Of a DNA stretch of 57,280 nucleotides, positions 34,199-42,021 are shown piece after piece. Position numbers and translations under genes: made by a program. Position 1 is the first letter of the stretch. Every line of letters begins with the position of its first letter. Source of the stretch: Roseococcus sp. (GTDB taxonomy: Bacteria > Pseudomonadota > Alphaproteobacteria > Acetobacterales > Acetobacteraceae); the NCBI RefSeq assembly GCF_019747315.1, contig NZ_JAIEQY010000084.1, forward strand, positions 1 through 57,280, read 5' to 3'. Under the pieces are notes generated by a model. That model saw only the letters and a list, made by a program, of their open reading frames with translations. It ran no database searches and was not told the origin of the DNA.

Positions 34199-35044
34199 TT
34201 ACGCCGAGGGACGCTTCCCGGCAAGACGGCGCAGCGCCGCCAACAGCACGAAGCCGGCGGCGATCATCCCCGAGAGCACGGCCGGGCGCGGCCCGAAGGT
34301 GAGGTCCAGATTGGCCGCGGTGATGCGCGCGGCCGGCAGGTTGGTGGCCAGCGCATACCAGAGGAATTCGATCAGCACCGCGCCCAGCAGCGCGCCCAGG
34401 CTGAGCAGGGCGAGGGCCGCGAGGCTGGTCTGCCAGCGCCCCGGCAGGGCGCGCCAGGCCAGCAGCCAGACCAGCAGACCGGCCAGGACCACGCCCTGCG
34501 AGACATCGGTCTTGGACTGGATGAAGGCATGCAACAGCCCCAGCAGCGCCACCGGAAAGATGATGCGATGCAGCCGCTTCCAGCCGCGCCCCAGCCGCTT
34601 CATCCAGCCATCGGTCGAGGTCCAGCCCAGCACCACCAGCCCCACCAGCGCGGTGAAGCCGATGACGAGATAGACGCGGCTCGCGATCTCGATCGCCACG
34701 CGCAGCAGCCGCCAATTCTGGTCGCCGATGTAGAGCACGAAGTGCAGCAGCACCCAGGCCAGGGCGCCCAGGCCGATCATCCGCCGCAGCTGGAACAGCT
34801 TGGGCCAGTTCAGGATGCGGCCGAGCGGCGTGACGGCCAGGCTCGCGATCAGCAGGCGGATGGCCCAGCGGCCGGTCTCATGTGTTGCAGCCTCCAGCGG
34901 CTCGGGGCCGAGTTCCTCCATGGCCCAGAGCTGGAACAGCCGCAGCGCCGGCAGGATCATCACCGCGAGGGTGAGGATGCGCAGGGCGGAGCCCCGGCCC
35001 GCGCGGTCACGCCAGGGGGCATGGAGCGGGGTCATCAGGCCCAT
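34199..35044 (-). CDS. MsrQ-like ferric-reductase-domain membrane protein
   Basis: This 281-residue protein has several hydrophobic helices and the heme-binding histidines of the YedZ/MsrQ family (GALAWVLLHFVLYIGDQ, GWKRLHRIIFPVALLGLLHAF). MsrQ passes electrons from the respiratory chain to MsrP, which repairs methionine sulfoxide in periplasmic proteins. The usual E. coli protein is about 211 residues; this one has extra C-terminal helices and an N-terminal extension. No msrP is adjacent. ATG 35044 has GGAG six bases upstream; ATG 35035, overlapping the ELM1-gene stop, is an alternative. Probably coupled to that gene. Confidence 0.8.
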   Translation of the reverse strand: MGLMTPLHAPWRDRAGRGSALRILTLAVMILPALRLFQLWAMEELGPEPLEAATHETGRWAIRLLIASLAVTPLGRILNWPKLFQLRRMIGLGALAWVLLHFVLYIGDQNWRLLRVAIEIASRVYLVIGFTALVGLVVLGWTSTDGWMKRLGRGWKRLHRIIFPVALLGLLHAFIQSKTDVSQGVVLAGLLVWLLAWRALPGRWQTSLAALALLSLGALLGAVLIEFLWYALATNLPAARITAANLDLTFGPRPAVLSGMIAAGFVLLAALRRLAGKRPSA

Positions 35045-35946
35045 CCGCGGCTCCGGATCTCGGCGGCGATGCGCGCGGTTTCGTCACGCGGCGCGCGGGG
35101 CGGGGGCAGGGGGGCGCCCAGGCAGGCGGCGAGGCCGGCAGCAATCAGGCTTTCCGCCACGGCCTGGTGGCGCGGGCCGAGCCCGCCGGGATCGGCGATC
35201 AGCAGCGGCGCCGTGGTCATGAGCGCTTCGGAGAGCATGGAAATGGAATCACCCGTGACAACGAGGGTATCGGCCATGGCGAGCATGGCGCCGTAAGGGT
35301 TCGCGCCATCCCCCCCCCAGGGATACAGCCGATGCGGAATATTTCGCAGCACATCCGCAACAGCCCGGCCGGCCGGGGCGCCGGTGCGGCGGGAGGTGGT
35401 GGCCAGCACGGAAGCGCCCAGGGCGGTGGCGCCGGTGGCGATGCGCGCGGCGACCTCGGGCGCCATCCCCTCGCTGCGCGCCGGCCCGCCCAGCAGCAGG
35501 GTGACGATGGGGCGGGGCAGGGCGGCGAATTCGGGGAAGGCGGCGGGAGCCTCGGCCAAAGAAGCGGGCGTCAGGCGATGGGCGGCGCCCTGGATCACCA
35601 TGACATTGGGCGCGGGGGCCGGGCGGTCATGCGCGCCGATCACCAGCAGGTCGAAATCCGTGGCACCGAGGCCCGGGCGCATGGCGTGGACCGTTCGCGC
35701 CCCGCGCGCCCGCAGCCAGCGGGAGACCGGCGCCGAACGCCGCCCGGCGGAAATTACCAGGCTCGGCCAGGGGGGCGTGAAGGCCGAACGCTCGGCCAGG
35801 CCCGCCAGGGTGGGGACCGGCCAGGGCAGCCTGGCCAGCGGGCCGAAGCGCAGCGGAACCCGCCGGAATGGGGCGCCGAGCCGCTCCGCGATGCCCAGCG
35901 CTTGCGCCGCCGTCCCCGCGCGGGGGTCTTCCAGGACCCAGATCAT
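35035..35946 (-). CDS. mitochondrial fission ELM1 family protein
   Basis: This 303-residue protein matches the ELM1 family of bacteria and plant mitochondria, with the GANPYGAMLAMADTLVVTGDS and ISMLSEA blocks. The fold resembles glycosyltransferases of the GT-B type, but the reaction is unknown. The coding strand contains a run of nine C bases on the plus strand (35310-35318), near the PWGGDGA segment; the frame is intact. It is divergent from pyrE across about 70 bases and overlaps the MsrQ-like gene. Confidence 0.82.
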   Translation of the reverse strand: MIWVLEDPRAGTAAQALGIAERLGAPFRRVPLRFGPLARLPWPVPTLAGLAERSAFTPPWPSLVISAGRRSAPVSRWLRARGARTVHAMRPGLGATDFDLLVIGAHDRPAPAPNVMVIQGAAHRLTPASLAEAPAAFPEFAALPRPIVTLLLGGPARSEGMAPEVAARIATGATALGASVLATTSRRTGAPAGRAVADVLRNIPHRLYPWGGDGANPYGAMLAMADTLVVTGDSISMLSEALMTTAPLLIADPGGLGPRHQAVAESLIAAGLAACLGAPLPPPRAPRDETARIAAEIRSRGWA

Positions 35947-36016
35947 GGAAGCCCTCTCAGCATGGACGGGGCGCGCGCCCGGCGTTACGAGACGGCATCA
36001 GGATTGGAGCCAGGAT

Positions 36017-36742
36017 ATGAGCGGTCATCACGCCTCGGATTGGGACAGGGACGCGGCCTTGACCACGGCGCGCATCCTGCTGGAGATCAAGGCGGTGAAT
36101 TTCCGCCCCGAGGAACCCTATACCCTCACCTCCGGCTGGAAGTCGCCCGTCTACATCGATTGCCGCAAGATCATCTCCTACCCGCGGGCGCGCACCCGCA
36201 TCTGCGACCTGGGCGTGGAGAAGATCAACCGCGCCATCGGCTTCGAGACGATCGAGAGCATCGCGGGCGGCGAGACGGCCGGCATCCCCTTCGCCGCCTG
36301 GATCGCCGATCGGATGAACCTGCCGATGGCCTATGTGCGCAAGAAGCCCAAGGGCTTCGGCCGCAACGCGCTGATCGAGGGCGACGTGCCGGTGGATCGC
36401 GAGACCCTGCTGGTGGAGGACCTCACCACCGATGGCGCCAGCAAGATCCGCTTCGCCGAGGCGCTGCGCGAGGCGGGCGCCAAATGCGCGCACACCTTCG
36501 TGGTCTTCTACTACGGCGTCTTCCCCGGCAGCTTTGAGCAGATGAAGGCCATGGGCCTCTCGCTGCACCACCTGGCGACCTGGTGGGATGTGCTGGAAGT
36601 CTGCCGGGAGCGTGCCTATTTCCCGGAAAGCTCGCTGTCTGGTGTCAGGAAGTTCCTGGAAGACCCGGTGGCCTGGTCCCGCGCGCATGGCGGGGTGGGG
36701 AGCCTGGAGGAGGCGCTGGCGCATAAGGGCAAGGCGGGGTGA
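36017..36742 (+). CDS. pyrE: orotate phosphoribosyltransferase
   Basis: PyrE attaches ribose-5-phosphate from PRPP to orotate in UMP synthesis. This 241-residue protein has the YTLTSGWKSPVYIDCRKI start, GGETAGIPFAAW, catalytic lysines in YVRKKPKGFG and the PRPP-binding LLVEDLTTDGAS (131-142). ATG 36017 is preceded by a CAGGA-like sequence. The frame is open far upstream but without coding character. It is divergent from the ELM1-type gene, and a toxin-antitoxin pair follows 67 bases later. Confidence 0.93.
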   Translation: MSGHHASDWDRDAALTTARILLEIKAVNFRPEEPYTLTSGWKSPVYIDCRKIISYPRARTRICDLGVEKINRAIGFETIESIAGGETAGIPFAAWIADRMNLPMAYVRKKPKGFGRNALIEGDVPVDRETLLVEDLTTDGASKIRFAEALREAGAKCAHTFVVFYYGVFPGSFEQMKAMGLSLHHLATWWDVLEVCRERAYFPESSLSGVRKFLEDPVAWSRAHGGVGSLEEALAHKGKAG

Positions 36743-36809
36743 AACCTGCGCGAATCCGCGCGACTTCGTCGGGCCCTTCCGGCAGAATGGCCGGCTGAAG
36801 GAGTTTGGC

Positions 36810-37061
36810 ATGGCAAGGATCAATGTGGAGATCGCCGACGAGGCCGCGGCGAATTTGCGAGCCGTCGTCGCTGCCAGCGGCGTGGATGAGGCCTCGGTGA
36901 TCGAAACCGCCTTGCTGCTTTATGGCGAACAGGCCGCCGCCTTCCGCGCCTTCGTCGCCGAAGGCGAGGCCGATGTGGCCGCGGGCCGCGTGGTGCCCTG
37001 GGAAGAAGTGATGGCCAGCCTGGATGCCATCATCGCACAGGCTCAATCCGAACGGTCTTGA
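36810..37061 (+). CDS. ParD-like antitoxin
   Basis: This small 83-residue protein has an N-terminal segment NVEIADEAAANLRAVVAASG like the ribbon-helix-helix dimer of ParD antitoxins, followed by an acidic tail that would wrap around the toxin. ATG 36810 follows a strong AAGGAG seven bases upstream. Its stop overlaps the TTG start of the toxin gene (TTGA), the usual type II arrangement. It should neutralise the toxin and repress its own promoter. Confidence 0.8.
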   Translation: MARINVEIADEAAANLRAVVAASGVDEASVIETALLLYGEQAAAFRAFVAEGEADVAAGRVVPWEEVMASLDAIIAQAQSERS

Positions 37062-37345
37062 AGCCGGTCAATCTCTCGCGGCGGGCTGAGGCGGATTTGG
37101 CCGAGGCGATCCGCTTCATCGCCCGGGAAAACCCCGCCGCCGCCATCGCGGTTCGTCATCGCGTCGCGGAGGCGTTTGCCCTTCTCGCCCACTTTCCCGA
37201 AGCTGGCATTGCGCAGCCCAACGGCATCGAACGCATTCTCCAGGCCAAGGGCACGCCCTATCGGCTGATCTATCGCAGCGACCTGGCGGAGGTGGTCATC
37301 CTCCGCATCTGGCATGGAGCCCGTGGATGGCCACCCGTTTCCTGA
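37058..37345 (+). CDS. ParE/RelE-type toxin
   Basis: This 95-residue protein has the RelE/ParE fold pattern: LSRRAEADLAEAIRFIA at the start, then PYRLIYRSDLAEVVILRIWHGAR at the end. ParE toxins poison DNA gyrase, whereas RelE cleaves mRNA; sequence suggests ParE. It starts with TTG overlapping the antitoxin stop. The 3' end overlaps the start of the next gene by 19 bases in another frame. TTG may keep toxin levels below antitoxin. Confidence 0.82.
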   Translation: MKPVNLSRRAEADLAEAIRFIARENPAAAIAVRHRVAEAFALLAHFPEAGIAQPNGIERILQAKGTPYRLIYRSDLAEVVILRIWHGARGWPPVS

Positions 37346-38979
37346 TCCTCTTCCTGCTGCTGCTCAGCCCCGCCCTCGCGCAGACCCCGCGCGAGACGTT
37401 GAACATCGGCATCACGCAATACCCTTCGACGCTGCATCCCAACATCGAGAACATGGTGGCGAAGTCCTATACGCTGGGCTTCACCCGCCGCCCCGTCACC
37501 GCCTATGACGCGAATTGGCAGCTGGTCTGCCTGCTCTGCGAGACGCTGCCCACGCTGGAAAACGGCCTTGCGGTGCGCGAGACGACGCCCGATGGCAAGG
37601 CCGGCCTGCGCGTCACCTGGCGCCTGCGGGAGGGGCTGCGCTGGGGCGATGGCACGCCCATCACCACGGCCGATCTACGCTTCACCTATGATGCCGGGCG
37701 CGACCCCGCCACCGGCATCGGCCCCGCCGAATTCTTCCGTTCCGCCTATGAATTCATCGCCGAGGATGCCCGCAGCTTCACCCTGCGATTCGACCGCGTG
37801 ACCTTCGAATTCGCGAGCCTGGGCGATTTCGCGCCGCTGCCCGCGCATCTCGAGCGCGCCCGCTGGGAGAGCGACCCGCGGACCTACCGCACCCGCACCC
37901 TCTACGACACGGAGCCCACCAATCCCGGCCTCTGGAACGGCCCCTATCGCGTGGCGCAGGTCCAGGCGGGCTCGGCCATCACGCTGGAGCGCAACCCGCA
38001 TTGGTCCGGCCCGGCGCCGGCCTTCCGCCGCATCGTGATCCGCACGGTGGAGAGCACGCCGGCCTTGGAGGCGCAGCTTCTGGCCGGCCAGGTGGACATG
38101 ATCGCCGGCGAGCTCGGCCTGCCGGTGGAGCAGGCGAGCGCCCTGATCCGCCGCACGGGCCAGCGCTTCCGCGCCGAATACCGGCCAGGCCTGATCTATG
38201 AGCATTTGGACCTGAACCTCGACATGCCCGTCCTGTCGGACCGCCGCGTGCGCCAGGCGCTGCTGCTGGGGTTGGATCGCGCGCAGATCGTGGCGCGGCT
38301 CTTCGAGGGACGGCAGACCGTCGCCCACACCAGCGTGAACCCGCTCGACTGGCCGCATGACCCGCGGGTGCGCCAATACCCGCATGACCCCGCACGCGCC
38401 GCCGCCTTGCTGGCCGAGGCAGGCTGGAATCCTGGCCCTGATGGCATCCGCCGCAATGCGGAAGGGCAGCGCCTTTCCTTTGAGTTGCTCACCACCGCGG
38501 GCAATCGCTCGCGCGAGGCGGTGCAGCAGGTGATCCAGGCACAATGGCGGCAAATTGGCGTCGAGGCGCGGATCCGCAACGAGCCGCCGCGTGTGCTGTT
38601 TGGCGAGACGCTCTCCCGCCGGCGCTTCCAGGGGGCGGCGATGTTCGCCTGGGTCTCCGCACCTGAAAGCGTGCCGCGCAGCAGCCTGCATTCCGAGGAA
38701 ATCCCCCGTGCCGAGCGCAACTGGTCCGGCCAGAACTACACGGGCTTTCGCAATGCCGAGATGGACGCGCTGCTGGAGGCCCTGCCCATCGAGCTGGACC
38801 GCGAGAAGCGGCGCGTCCTGTGGCACCGCCTGCAGGCGATCTATGCCGAGGAATTGCCGGGCCTGCCGCTCTGGTTCCGCCAGGATGCGCATCTCTGGCC
38901 CGCCTGGCTCGAGGGCGTGCGCCCCACCGGCCATCTGAACCCGTCGAGCCTCTGGGTCGAGGAATGGCGGGTGCGCTGA
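37327..38979 (+). CDS. family 5 ABC transporter substrate-binding protein
   Basis: This 550-residue periplasmic binding protein has a signal peptide (ATRFLILFLLLLSPALA) and family 5 features: LNIGITQYPSTLHPNIENM, LREGLRWGDGTPITTADLRF and NGPYRVAQVQAGSAITLERNP. It would bind an oligopeptide or a similar ligand. It is followed in tight order by a VOC-domain gene and two DppB/DppC-type permeases, so it should belong to that importer. ATG 37327 lies within the toxin gene's last codons, implying the toxin gene reads into it. Confidence 0.87.
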   Translation: MATRFLILFLLLLSPALAQTPRETLNIGITQYPSTLHPNIENMVAKSYTLGFTRRPVTAYDANWQLVCLLCETLPTLENGLAVRETTPDGKAGLRVTWRLREGLRWGDGTPITTADLRFTYDAGRDPATGIGPAEFFRSAYEFIAEDARSFTLRFDRVTFEFASLGDFAPLPAHLERARWESDPRTYRTRTLYDTEPTNPGLWNGPYRVAQVQAGSAITLERNPHWSGPAPAFRRIVIRTVESTPALEAQLLAGQVDMIAGELGLPVEQASALIRRTGQRFRAEYRPGLIYEHLDLNLDMPVLSDRRVRQALLLGLDRAQIVARLFEGRQTVAHTSVNPLDWPHDPRVRQYPHDPARAAALLAEAGWNPGPDGIRRNAEGQRLSFELLTTAGNRSREAVQQVIQAQWRQIGVEARIRNEPPRVLFGETLSRRRFQGAAMFAWVSAPESVPRSSLHSEEIPRAERNWSGQNYTGFRNAEMDALLEALPIELDREKRRVLWHRLQAIYAEELPGLPLWFRQDAHLWPAWLEGVRPTGHLNPSSLWVEEWRVR

Positions 38980-39359
38980 TGCTGGACCATGTCTCCATCA
39001 CTGTGAATGAACTGGCCTGCAGCGCGCCTTTCTATGACGGGGTGATGGCGGCCCTCGCCGTGCCCTGCGTCTGGCGGGAGGCCCGGGCCATCGGCTATGG
39101 CGCGCGGGATGGCGGTGCGGGCTACCTGACGGTCGCGGAATGCCCGGGCGTGGTGGCGGATCGCCGGCATTGGTGCTTCCGCGCCGCCGATCGCGCCGCC
39201 GTGCGCGCCTTCCATGCGGCGGGGCTGGCGGCGGGCGGCCGGGATGACGGGGCGCCGGGCCTGCGCCCGCATTACCACGCCGATTACTACGCAGCCTTCC
39301 TGCTGGACCCCGACGGCAATCGCGTCGAAGCCGTGTGCCATGTTCCATGCTCCGGCTGA
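38979..39359 (+). CDS. VOC (glyoxalase-like) family protein
   Basis: This 126-residue single-module VOC protein has LDHVSITVNELACSAPFYD at the start (His4 as possible metal ligand), a DPDGNRVEAVCH end with the usual glutamate, and DYYAAFLLD before it. It could be a glyoxalase, antibiotic-binding or isomerase protein. ATG 38979 shares one base with the binding-protein stop (TGATG), and its 3' end overlaps the permease start by 13 bases, so it is embedded in the transporter operon. Confidence 0.83.
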   Translation: MLDHVSITVNELACSAPFYDGVMAALAVPCVWREARAIGYGARDGGAGYLTVAECPGVVADRRHWCFRAADRAAVRAFHAAGLAAGGRDDGAPGLRPHYHADYYAAFLLDPDGNRVEAVCHVPCSG

Positions 39360-40261
39360 TCCTCGCGCGCCTGGCGCAGATCGCCGTCACGGCCGCGATC
39401 CTCTCCTTCTGCGCCTTCATGCTGATCGCGCTCATGCCGGGTGACCCGATCGACCTCGCCATCGCCGGTGACCCGCGCCTGACCAGCGAAGATGCGGCAA
39501 GGCTGCGGGCGCTGCACGGGCTGGATCAGCCCTTGATGGCGCGATACCTCGCCTGGGCCGGGGCTGTGCTGGAGGGGCGCTTCGGCCATTCACGCCTTTT
39601 CGCGCAGCCGGTGGCCGCGCTGCTGGGGCCGGCGCTGGTGAGTTCGCTGGAATTGCTCGGGCTGGCCTTGGCGCTGGCGGTGGGGCTGGGCGTTTCTCTC
39701 GGCGCGCTGGCGGCGTTGCGGCCCAGTGCGGCGCCCTTCGTGCAGGGGCTGGCGCTCGTGGCGCAGGCGGTGCCCTCCTTCTGGCTGGGCATTCTGCTGA
39801 TCATCTTCTTCGCCGTGCAACTGGGCTGGCTTCCGGCTGGCGGGGAGGGGGGCTGGCACTTCCTGATCCTGCCCGTGGTGACGCTCTGCTTTGCCAATCT
39901 CGCCGCCTACGCGCGCCATGCGACCTCGGCCCTGCGCACCGCCATGGCCGAGCCGCATATCCGCACCGCCCGCGCCAAGGGGGCGAGCGAAAGCCGGATC
40001 ATTCTGCGCCATGCCCTGCCCAATGCGGGCGTGCCGCTGCTGACCATTGCCGCACTGGATGCCGGTGCGCTGGTCTCGGGCGCGCTCATCACCGAGACGA
40101 TCTTCGCGCGGCCCGGCATGGGCAAGCTGATCTACGACGCCGTCATGGGCAATGACTTCAACCTGGCCTTGCTCGCGCTGCTGGTGGTGGCGGTGGTGAC
40201 CATGCTGGCGACGCTGGCCGCCGATCTGGCCCAGCGCTGGCTGGACCCGAGGATTGGATGA
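39347..40261 (+). CDS. ABC transporter permease (DppB type)
   Basis: This inner-membrane permease (304 residues from ATG 39347; GTG 39335 is an alternative four codons earlier) resembles DppB/OppB. It has six or so helices, LMPGDPIDLAIAGDPRLTSED in the first periplasmic part and the EAA motif around RTARAKGASESRIILRHALP. It pairs with the DppC-type gene directly downstream. No ATPase gene is present in the window, so it may use an ATPase encoded elsewhere. Confidence 0.87.
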   Translation: MLRLILARLAQIAVTAAILSFCAFMLIALMPGDPIDLAIAGDPRLTSEDAARLRALHGLDQPLMARYLAWAGAVLEGRFGHSRLFAQPVAALLGPALVSSLELLGLALALAVGLGVSLGALAALRPSAAPFVQGLALVAQAVPSFWLGILLIIFFAVQLGWLPAGGEGGWHFLILPVVTLCFANLAAYARHATSALRTAMAEPHIRTARAKGASESRIILRHALPNAGVPLLTIAALDAGALVSGALITETIFARPGMGKLIYDAVMGNDFNLALLALLVVAVVTMLATLAADLAQRWLDPRIG

Positions 40262-40268
40262 TGCCCGG

Positions 40269-40306
40269 CCGATTCACGCTCCCGGGCTTCGCCCTCCCGC
40301 GATCGG
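40269..40306. repeat. 38-bp palindromic element, single copy
   Basis: The element has outer arms CCGAT and ATCGG and an inner GGGC-TTC-GCCC stem. It is in the opposite orientation to the two tandem copies at 52899-52993, and it shares about three quarters of its bases with them. Here it lies between the DppB-type stop and the DppC-type ATG, so it may fold in the mRNA between the two permease genes. Confidence 0.75.
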
Positions 40307-40313
40307 ACGGGGC

Positions 40314-41141
40314 ATGAAACCCGGCCTTGCCCTGCTGGGCCTGCTGCTGCTGGCGGCGCTGGCCGCGCCCCTGGCCGCCACCTGGCTCGGCCATGACCCC
40401 TTCCTGCCGGATCTGTTCAACCGCTTCGAGCCCCCCAGCGCCGCGCACCCGCTCGGCACGGATGAGCTGGGGCGGGATTTGCTGCTGCGCCTGTTGCATG
40501 GCGCGCGGGTCTCGCTGACGGTGGGGCTGCTGGCGGCGCTGGCGGCGACGGTGATCGGCACCGCCATAGGCCTGATGGCGGCCTGGCGCGGGGGTCTCTG
40601 GGATGCGGTGCTGATGCGCCTGGCTGATGGGCTGCTGGCGCTGCCCGCGCTCCCCTTGCTGGTGATCCTGGCGGCGCTTGATCCGGCCGTGGTGGGGCTG
40701 CCGCGCGGCGAGGCGGCGGCGGATATCCTGCGCATCGCCGTGCTGCTGGCGGCTTTCGGCTGGGTGGGGGTGGCGCGGCTGGTGCGGGCCACGGCGCTTT
40801 CCGTGCTGGCGCGGGATTTCGTGCGCGCGGCACGCGCCATGGGCGTCTCCGAGGGGCGGGTGCTGCTGCGCCATGTGCTGCCGGAGCTTGCGGCGCCCAT
40901 CGCCATCGCCACGGCGCTCGCCGTGGGTGGCGCCGTGCTGGCCGAGAGCACGCTGAGTTTCCTGGGCCTGGGCATCGCGCCGCCGGCACCCTCCTGGGGG
41001 AACATGCTAGCGAATGCGCAAGAGTTAGTGTTTCAGGCGCCGCTGGCCGCGCTGTGGCCCGGCCTGGCCATCCTGCTGACCGTGCTGGCTTGCAACCTGG
41101 TCGCGGATGGCATTGCGAAACGCGGAGCTGCAGGAACCTGA
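40314..41141 (+). CDS. ABC transporter permease (DppC type)
   Basis: This 275-residue permease resembles DppC/OppC: HPLGTDELGRDLLLRLLHGAR, then WVGVARLVRATALSVLARDF and the EAA segment around RAARAMGVSEGRVLLRHVLP. ATG 40314 was chosen because it places the first helix near the N-terminus; a TTG at 40254 would read through the 38-bp palindromic element and add 20 residues. Its stop sits inside a hairpin (41131-41149). It completes a binding protein, VOC, DppB, DppC order. Confidence 0.86.
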   Translation: MKPGLALLGLLLLAALAAPLAATWLGHDPFLPDLFNRFEPPSAAHPLGTDELGRDLLLRLLHGARVSLTVGLLAALAATVIGTAIGLMAAWRGGLWDAVLMRLADGLLALPALPLLVILAALDPAVVGLPRGEAAADILRIAVLLAAFGWVGVARLVRATALSVLARDFVRAARAMGVSEGRVLLRHVLPELAAPIAIATALAVGGAVLAESTLSFLGLGIAPPAPSWGNMLANAQELVFQAPLAALWPGLAILLTVLACNLVADGIAKRGAAGT

Positions 41142-41149
41142 GGTTCCTG
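41131..41149. terminator. hairpin at the DppC-type stop codon
   Basis: Perfect 8-bp stem CAGGAACC and GGTTCCTG around a TGA loop that is also the permease stop (41139-41141). It sits between convergent genes and could act as a bidirectional end signal, although no T-run follows. Confidence 0.5.
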
Positions 41150-41157
41150 CTGGGGTT

Positions 41158-41172
41158 CGGGGCGAAGCCCCG
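41158..41172. repeat. second hairpin before the metallopeptidase gene end
   Basis: CGGGGC and GCCCCG with a GAA loop. With the preceding hairpin it fills the 34-base gap between convergent genes. It resembles short GC-rich palindromes seen elsewhere in the window. Confidence 0.5.
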
Positions 41173-41175
41173 ATC

Positions 41176-41997
41176 TTATCCCCTGTTCAAGCACGCGCCC
41201 GAATCCGCCCCCGCCAGCCCCGTCTTCAGCGCCCGCACCCGTTGCGCGCTGCTGCCATGGGTGAAGCTTTCCGGCGCCACGCGCCCGCGCGCCTGCTGTT
41301 GCAGCCGGTCATCGCCGACAGCGGCCGCCGCGGCCAGGCCTTCCTCGATATCGCCCGCTTCCAGGATTCGGCGGGCTTCGTTCGCGCGCCGCGCCCAGAA
41401 GCCAGCCAGGCAATCGGCCTGGAGCTCGGTGCGGACCGAGGCCGCATTGTCCCGCCCGCCGCCCAGCAGGCCCATCACATTCTGCACGTGATGCCCCACC
41501 TCATGCGCGATGACATAGGCCTGGGCGAAATCGCCCGGCGCGCCCATGCGCTGGGAGAGGTCGCGGAAAAAGCCGAGGTCGAGATAGATGCGCCGGTCGG
41601 TCGGGCAGTAAAATGGCCCCATGGCGGATTGCGCCGTGCCGCAGCCCGAGCCGACGGAGCCGGAGAACAAGACCAGGCGCGGCGGCTCGTAGCGCCGCTG
41701 ATGCGCGGTGAATTCGGCGGTCCAGACATCTTCCGTGCTGGCCAGCACGCGGCTGACGAAGCGCCCGGCGGTGTCTTCCGGCGGCGGAGACTGGGCGGCC
41801 TGTTGCTGGGCCGGCGGCGCGCCTCCTCCCTCGAGCGTGGAGAGCACCACGCCCGGATCCACGCCAAAGATCAGGGAGAGGACCACCACGGCGACGAAGC
41901 CAAGCCCGCCGATCCTCGCCCCACCGCCGATGCCGCCGCCGCCTTGCCCGCGCCGGTCCTCAAGGTTCCGGCTCTCGCGTTCATCGTTCAGCTTCAT
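41176..41997 (-). CDS. putative neutral zinc metallopeptidase (YpfJ family)
   Basis: This 273-residue protein has one N-terminal membrane anchor (FVAVVVLSLIFGV) after a glycine-rich segment and the zinc motif AHEVGHH (His165, Glu166, His169). Other family blocks are CGTAQSAMGPFYCPTDRRIYLDL and a downstream ELQADCLAGFWA that supplies the third zinc ligand. The family (COG2321, YpfJ) is widespread, but substrates are unknown. It is downstream of the thiolase on the same strand. Confidence 0.88.
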   Translation of the reverse strand: MKLNDERESRNLEDRRGQGGGGIGGGARIGGLGFVAVVVLSLIFGVDPGVVLSTLEGGGAPPAQQQAAQSPPPEDTAGRFVSRVLASTEDVWTAEFTAHQRRYEPPRLVLFSGSVGSGCGTAQSAMGPFYCPTDRRIYLDLGFFRDLSQRMGAPGDFAQAYVIAHEVGHHVQNVMGLLGGGRDNAASVRTELQADCLAGFWARRANEARRILEAGDIEEGLAAAAAVGDDRLQQQARGRVAPESFTHGSSAQRVRALKTGLAGADSGACLNRG

Positions 41998-42021
41998 CGG
42001 CGCGGTCTTTCCTGCGCCGGT

